Below, one piece after another: positions 6,102-8,747 of a stretch of DNA of 8,747 bases. How positions within the stretch are numbered: position 1 is the stretch's first letter; every line of letters begins with the position of its first letter. The DNA is from CALWRM01 sp050309765. GTDB taxonomy: Bacteria; Bacillota; Clostridia; Christensenellales; UBA1750. The stretch spans positions 1 through 8,747 of the forward strand of contig JBNRMU010000088.1 of NCBI GenBank assembly GCA_050309765.1, read 5' to 3'. The translations under genes and the position numbers were made by a program. The notes under the pieces are model-generated. The model ran no database searches and was not told the DNA's origin. It saw nothing but the letters and a program-made list of their open reading frames with translations.

Positions 6102-6966
6102 GCTGGAGGAATATGCCCGCCTTGTCAACGAGGCCCTGGAGGATGCGCTGCCAAAGGCAGGCGTGTACGATGCAAGGCTGCTGGAAGCCTGCCGCTATTC
6201 GCTGCTTTCGCCGGGAAAGCGGCTGCGCGGCTGCCTTGCCCTGGCGGGCGCCGAGTATGCGGGCGCGGATGTAAGCGTTGCCCTGCCCTTTGCCCAGGCG
6301 GTGGAGTGCGTACATGCCTATTCGCTCATCCACGATGACCTGCCGGCCATGGACAACGACACCCTGCGCCGGGGCCGTCCCACGAGCCATGTCGTTTTCG
6401 GCGAGGCTATGGCCATCCTGGCGGGCGATGCGCTGCTGAGCCAGGGCCTGCTGCTCATGGCGCAGGCCGTCCTGCGGGATGGCGAAAACGCCGCCCGCGC
6501 GATGGAAACGCTCACGCGGGCCCTGGGTATCCGCGGCATGGTCGGCGGCCAGGCGCAGGATATCTTGAGCGAAAACAGCGCCGTGCGCGACGAGGGAACG
6601 CTTTGCTATATCCAGCAGAACAAGACCGCCGCACTGCTCGCAGCGCCCCTGCTGGCAGGGCTGCAGGCGGCGGGCGCGCCAAAGGACGTGCAGGCGGCCT
6701 TTGCCAAATACGGCAGATGCTTGGGCGTGGCCTTCCAGATCGCGGACGACATACTGGATGTAACCGCGGATGAACAAACGCTGGGCAAGAGCATCGGCAA
6801 GGATGCGGAGGAAAACAAGCTGACCAGCGTATCCCTCTTTGGCCTGGACGGGGCAAGGCGGCGCCTGCAGGAGGAAACGCAGGCTGCCCTGGATGCGCTG
6901 AAGGGCCTTGAAAACACACGCTTTTTTGAGGAGCTTGCCCTAAGCCTTCTCAAGCGCGACCGCTGA
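6094..6966 (+). CDS. ispA: Polyprenyl (farnesyl) diphosphate synthase
   Basis: The enzyme condenses isopentenyl diphosphate with DMAPP/GPP to make C15 (possibly C20) prenyl diphosphate, precursor of undecaprenyl and quinone chains. The 290-aa all-helical protein shows GKRLRG (41-46), the first Asp-rich motif in LIHDDLPAMDNDTLRRGRPT (78-97; metal ligands Asp81, Asp82, Asp87), GGQAQDI (151-157), NKTAAL (176-181) and the second Asp-rich motif QIADDILDVT (215-224). The region before the first Asp-rich motif resembles E. coli IspA, favouring a short-chain product, though chain length is not proven. The ATG overlaps the xseB end; GAGG at 6084-6087 is the likely ribosome site. In many Firmicutes dxs comes next; here a PAP2-like gene and an OLE RNA follow. 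Confidence 0.95.
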   Translation: MRKLEEYARLVNEALEDALPKAGVYDARLLEACRYSLLSPGKRLRGCLALAGAEYAGADVSVALPFAQAVECVHAYSLIHDDLPAMDNDTLRRGRPTSHVVFGEAMAILAGDALLSQGLLLMAQAVLRDGENAARAMETLTRALGIRGMVGGQAQDILSENSAVRDEGTLCYIQQNKTAALLAAPLLAGLQAAGAPKDVQAAFAKYGRCLGVAFQIADDILDVTADEQTLGKSIGKDAEENKLTSVSLFGLDGARRRLQEETQAALDALKGLENTRFFEELALSLLKRDR

Positions 6967-6993
6967 TGCTTATTAAAACCGGCAGGGGGTAGT

Positions 6994-7461
6994 ATGGAAA
7001 ACAGCCTGCTATACTTTTTTAAAAATCCGATCCTGATACCGGCCATCACCGGCTGGTTTGCCGCCCAGCTTTTGAAGGTGCTCTTGATCCTCATCGTGCA
7101 GAAGAAGCTGGATGTGACCCGCTTTGTGGGTGCGGGCGGCATGCCGTCGGCCCATACGGCCTTTGTGGTGGCGTTGGCTGCATCGATAGGGCTGAGGTAC
7201 GGCTGGGACAGCGCCCTGTTTGCCCTGGGCTCTGCCCTTGCCATCGTGGTGATGTACGACGCCATGGGGGTAAGGCGCGCGGCCGGCAAGCAGGCGGCCC
7301 GCATCAACGAGATCGACGAGATCATCCGCATACTGACCAGCATGGATCAGGATACGGAGGAAAAGCAGGAGCAGTTATTGGAACTGCTCGGCCACACGCC
7401 CATGGAGGTGCTGGCCGGCGCGCTGCTCGGCATTACGATCGCGGTGGCCTTTTCGCTGTAA
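6994..7461 (+). CDS. DUF212 / divergent PAP2 family membrane protein (YuiD-like)
   Basis: The 155-aa protein belongs to the family described as divergent PAP2 or vanadium-haloperoxidase-related acid phosphatase. Seen: hydrophobic segments at about 12-35, 55-68, 73-88 and 138-154; the family motifs GGMPSAHTAFVVAL (48-61), VVMYDAMGVRRAAGKQA (85-101) and GHTPMEVLAGALLG (133-146); and a charged, probably cytoplasmic stretch (about 102-131). The SAH and GHTP motifs are the PAP2-like catalytic signatures. The gene lies 27 nt after ispA with GGGGG (6985-6989) as ribosome site, so co-transcription is likely. I infer, without proof, a phosphatase acting on a prenyl diphosphate or another membrane phosphate ester. 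The OLE promoter begins 15 nt after its stop. Confidence 0.9.
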   Translation: MENSLLYFFKNPILIPAITGWFAAQLLKVLLILIVQKKLDVTRFVGAGGMPSAHTAFVVALAASIGLRYGWDSALFALGSALAIVVMYDAMGVRRAAGKQAARINEIDEIIRILTSMDQDTEEKQEQLLELLGHTPMEVLAGALLGITIAVAFSL

Positions 7462-7475
7462 AAGGATACCGGATA

Positions 7476-7504
7476 TTGCAATTTTGATTTGTATTCGTTA
7501 TACT
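7476..7504 (+). promoter_or_regulatory. Sigma-A type promoter for the OLE RNA
   Basis: TTGCAA (7476-7481), a 17-nt spacer and TATACT (7499-7504) predict a transcription start at about G7511. The stretch is AT-rich in an otherwise GC-rich window. The design closely matches the asp23 promoter (TTGCCA-17-TATACT). It means the RNA need not depend on readthrough from ispA. Confidence 0.72.
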
Positions 7505-7510
7505 ATTATT

Positions 7511-8170
7511 GAAATAGCGGCCGTTTTGGGGCGTATATGCTCCAATGCGGCAGTCGCGGAACCTCAAAAAAGGGCCCGCGGCACGGTGGTGCAGTATCCT
7601 AGTCGGCGAAACTGCGCCTGAAGGCGGGGGTAAAATCTCGTCAAAGGGCACATCGATGAAGCTTCTGGTGCTGGCTGCCGACGCCCAGTCGGGGGTTGGT
7701 GCTGGAAGTAAGGGAGAAGGGCGATCCGCAATGGCATGCGGGCGTTGACCCAGCTCCCATGGAGACCCAAGCTGCGGTGGATGAAGTAAGACGCCTCTAC
7801 TCCTTGGGATTAAACCTGCAATGCGGTGATCAAAAGCTGTGTGCAGTGTAGCCTGCCTTGAAGCGGCGTGGTGGGAACGGGGATCAGACCCTGTAGCGCG
7901 ATACAGAGCTCAAAGCGCGAGTGGTTATCGCTCCGGGAAAACCCCGCTGCAAAAGAGGCTAGGGCGCGGCGTAGTTGTCGAGGAAAGCTCCTAGGCTGTT
8001 TGCATATGCCGGAGATTACAGTGTGGTCTAAGTGGTAGTCCAGTCACACCTGCGGTGACGCGGTGTGCCGCGGTTTCAAGGGAAACCGCTCCTATCGGCG
8101 ACGGGGAGTACTGCGGCGGGAAATCCTACTGGACCTGAAGCCGCAAGGTCTATCCGGCATATCACCACCC
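7511..8170 (+). ncRNA. ole: OLE RNA (ornate, large, extremophilic noncoding RNA)
   Basis: About 660 nt with no credible gene lie between the ispA/DUF212 genes and an OapA-like gene, the known location and roughly the known size (about 600 nt or more) of OLE RNA. Hairpins I can pair: 7526-7545 (TTGGGGC/GCTCCAA, one G-U); 7555-7580 (CGCGG/CCGCG with CCT/AGG inside); 7615-7626 (CGCC/GGCG); 7816-7846 (CTGCA/TGCAG); 7891-7906 (CTGTA/TACAG, inside CGGGG 7878-7882/CCCCG 7942-7946); 8045-8067 (CACACC + GCG with a GTGA GNRA loop); 8070-8089 (perfect 8-bp GCGGTTTC/GAAACCGC). A 10-bp stem (8004-8013/8153-8162) closes the 3' domain, with GTCCAGT 8038-8044/ACTGGAC 8128-8134 inside. In the family, OLE forms a membrane-located RNP with OapA, OapB and OapC, linked to tolerance of cold, alcohols and Mg2+. 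The ends are approximate: the 5' end is inferred from the promoter, and the 3' end may extend to the hairpin at 8187-8216. The call rests on location, size, structure and the partner gene, not on a covariance-model search. Confidence 0.85.
8004..8162 (+). other. OLE RNA 3' domain closed by a 10-bp helix
   Basis: ATATGCCGGA (8004-8013) and TCCGGCATAT (8153-8162) are perfectly complementary. Between them lie a second helix (8038-8044/8128-8134), the GNRA-capped hairpin 8045-8067 and the 8-bp hairpin 8070-8089. Two pairings, GACCT 8132-8136/AGGTC 8146-8150 and TGCGGC 8112-8117/GCCGCA 8140-8145, are alternatives that I cannot rank by eye. Confidence 0.65.
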
Positions 8171-8186
8171 CTATTTCGTTTATTTG

Positions 8187-8224
8187 CGCTTCGCCGTGAC
8201 GTATACTGGCGAAGCGTTTCGTTT
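8187..8224 (+). terminator. Terminator-like hairpin between OLE RNA and oapA
   Basis: CGCTTCGCC (8187-8195) and GGCGAAGCG (8208-8216) form a perfect 9-bp stem with a 12-nt loop, followed by TTTCGTTT (8217-8224). The T-run is broken by CG, so termination may be partial. Such an element could make OLE RNA abundant while allowing some readthrough into oapA, or mark the 3' end after processing. It ends only 12 nt before the oapA ribosome binding site. Confidence 0.6.
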
Positions 8225-8246
8225 AAATGACAGACGGAGGAAGTCT

Positions 8247-8747
8247 ATGGCCGGCCAACGAAGGAACAACAAAAAGAACTACTCGCGCTGGGTTTTGATC
8301 GTGTTTTTTCTGTCCTTTGGGTTGTCCATGCTCATCAGCTGGTCCTCTTCCGCGGCGCTTGCCAATGCCGGCCTGATCTCGGCCGGCACTACGGTGCTCG
8401 CGCTGGTGCTGCTCGGCGTTGCGACGGATATCGTGGGCATGGCCGTGGCCAGCGCCGACCAGCCGCCGCTGGTGGCGATGTCTTCCAAGAAATACCGCGG
8501 CGCGCGCAAGGCGCTGTGGCTGGTGAAAAACGCGGATCGGGTCTCCAGCGTATGCAACGACGTGGTGGGCGATATCTGCGGCGTTGTTTCCGGCGCGGCG
8601 GGAACCACCTTGGCCCTGCGCATCGCCGAGCTGCGCGGCGGCTCGACCTTCTTTGTCGGCATCGTCGTTGCCGGGTTGATCGCGGCCTTCACCGTGGGCG
8701 GAAAGGCGGCGGGCAAGGCGCTTGCCATCCGCCGCTCGCACCAGATC
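8247..8747 (+). CDS. oapA: OLE-associated protein OapA (membrane protein), 3' end beyond the window
   Basis: I translated this frame by hand: 167 codons are open from the ATG at 8247 to the right edge, so the end is missing. GGAGG (8236-8240) is 6 nt upstream. The N-terminus is basic (MAGQRRNNKKNYSRW), followed by membrane segments at about 15-32, 45-66 and 134-152. The long conserved stretch between the second and third is the family hallmark: TDIVGMAVASADQPPLVAMS (60-79), KKYRGARKALWLVKNADRVS (81-100) and CNDVVGDICGVVSGAAG (103-119). This pattern recalls the DUF21/CNNM-like Mg2+-transport domain to which OapA has been compared. OapA binds OLE RNA and holds it at the membrane. Its position directly after the OLE-like RNA and the motif match support each other. 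I name it from recalled family features, not from an alignment. Confidence 0.85.
   Translation, partial: MAGQRRNNKKNYSRWVLIVFFLSFGLSMLISWSSSAALANAGLISAGTTVLALVLLGVATDIVGMAVASADQPPLVAMSSKKYRGARKALWLVKNADRVSSVCNDVVGDICGVVSGAAGTTLALRIAELRGGSTFFVGIVVAGLIAAFTVGGKAAGKALAIRRSHQI

Noticed and set aside
7545..7770. Short open frames of 67-68 codons on both strands inside the OLE region
   Set aside because: No good ribosome sites and no protein-like pattern; the bases are better explained by RNA hairpins.
8202..8207. TATACT as a third -10 box, for oapA
   Set aside because: It lies in the loop of the terminator-like hairpin and lacks a recognisable -35 at 16-18 nt; a weak promoter cannot be excluded.
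1..8747. tRNA, rRNA, CRISPR arrays, insertion sequences, phage attachment sites
   Set aside because: No cloverleaf with conserved T-loop, no spaced direct repeats, no transposase or integrase frames; the gene order looks like a stable core chromosome.

Overview
The window looks like chromosomal DNA of a GC-rich, Gram-positive-type bacterium of the Firmicutes/Clostridia kind. The evidence is strong GGAGG-type ribosome binding sites, a TTG start, an Asp23/AmaP/DUF2273 envelope set, the nusB-folD-xseA-xseB-ispA gene order, and an OLE RNA next to oapA. The species cannot be named from this sequence.

Region 1 (1-1572, minus strand) is a two-gene cell-wall peptide cluster. It encodes an LD-carboxypeptidase (LdcA, peptidase S66; TTG start at 1572). 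Downstream of it is a partial CDS that runs off the left edge. Its C-terminal part resembles a VanX/DdpX-type D-Ala-D-Ala dipeptidase (M15), and its N-terminus looks like the start of an amidohydrolase without the metal-binding His-x-His. Region 2 (1573-1853) is a divergent intergenic region with a convincing plus-strand promoter, a possible minus-strand promoter, a hairpin in the ldcA leader and five exact copies of the hexamer TTGCCG/CGGCAA.

Region 3 (1854-7461, plus strand) is a long gene run: Asp23 family protein, AmaP-like anchor, DUF2273 small membrane protein, nusB, folD, xseA, xseB, ispA, DUF212 (PAP2-like membrane protein). folD/xseA, xseA/xseB and xseB/ispA overlap by a few bases, so these four are almost certainly co-transcribed and translationally coupled. 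The asp23-amaP and nusB-folD spacers (127 and 145 nt) are unusually rich in hairpins, and a 16-bp perfect palindrome directly follows the DUF2273 stop.

Region 4 (7462-8747) is the most interesting part. About 785 bp contain no credible gene but have a promoter (TTGCAA-17-TATACT), many hairpins, a 10-bp stem closing a roughly 160-nt 3' domain, and a terminator-like hairpin. Next comes a membrane-protein gene that reads as OapA, the OLE-associated protein. From position, size, structure and partner gene I call the noncoding stretch an OLE (ornate, large, extremophilic) RNA. This is a known but rare RNA class whose ribonucleoprotein complex sits at the membrane. What is potentially new here is its details: own promoter, terminator-like element before oapA, and location directly behind ispA and a PAP2-like gene in a GC-rich genome.
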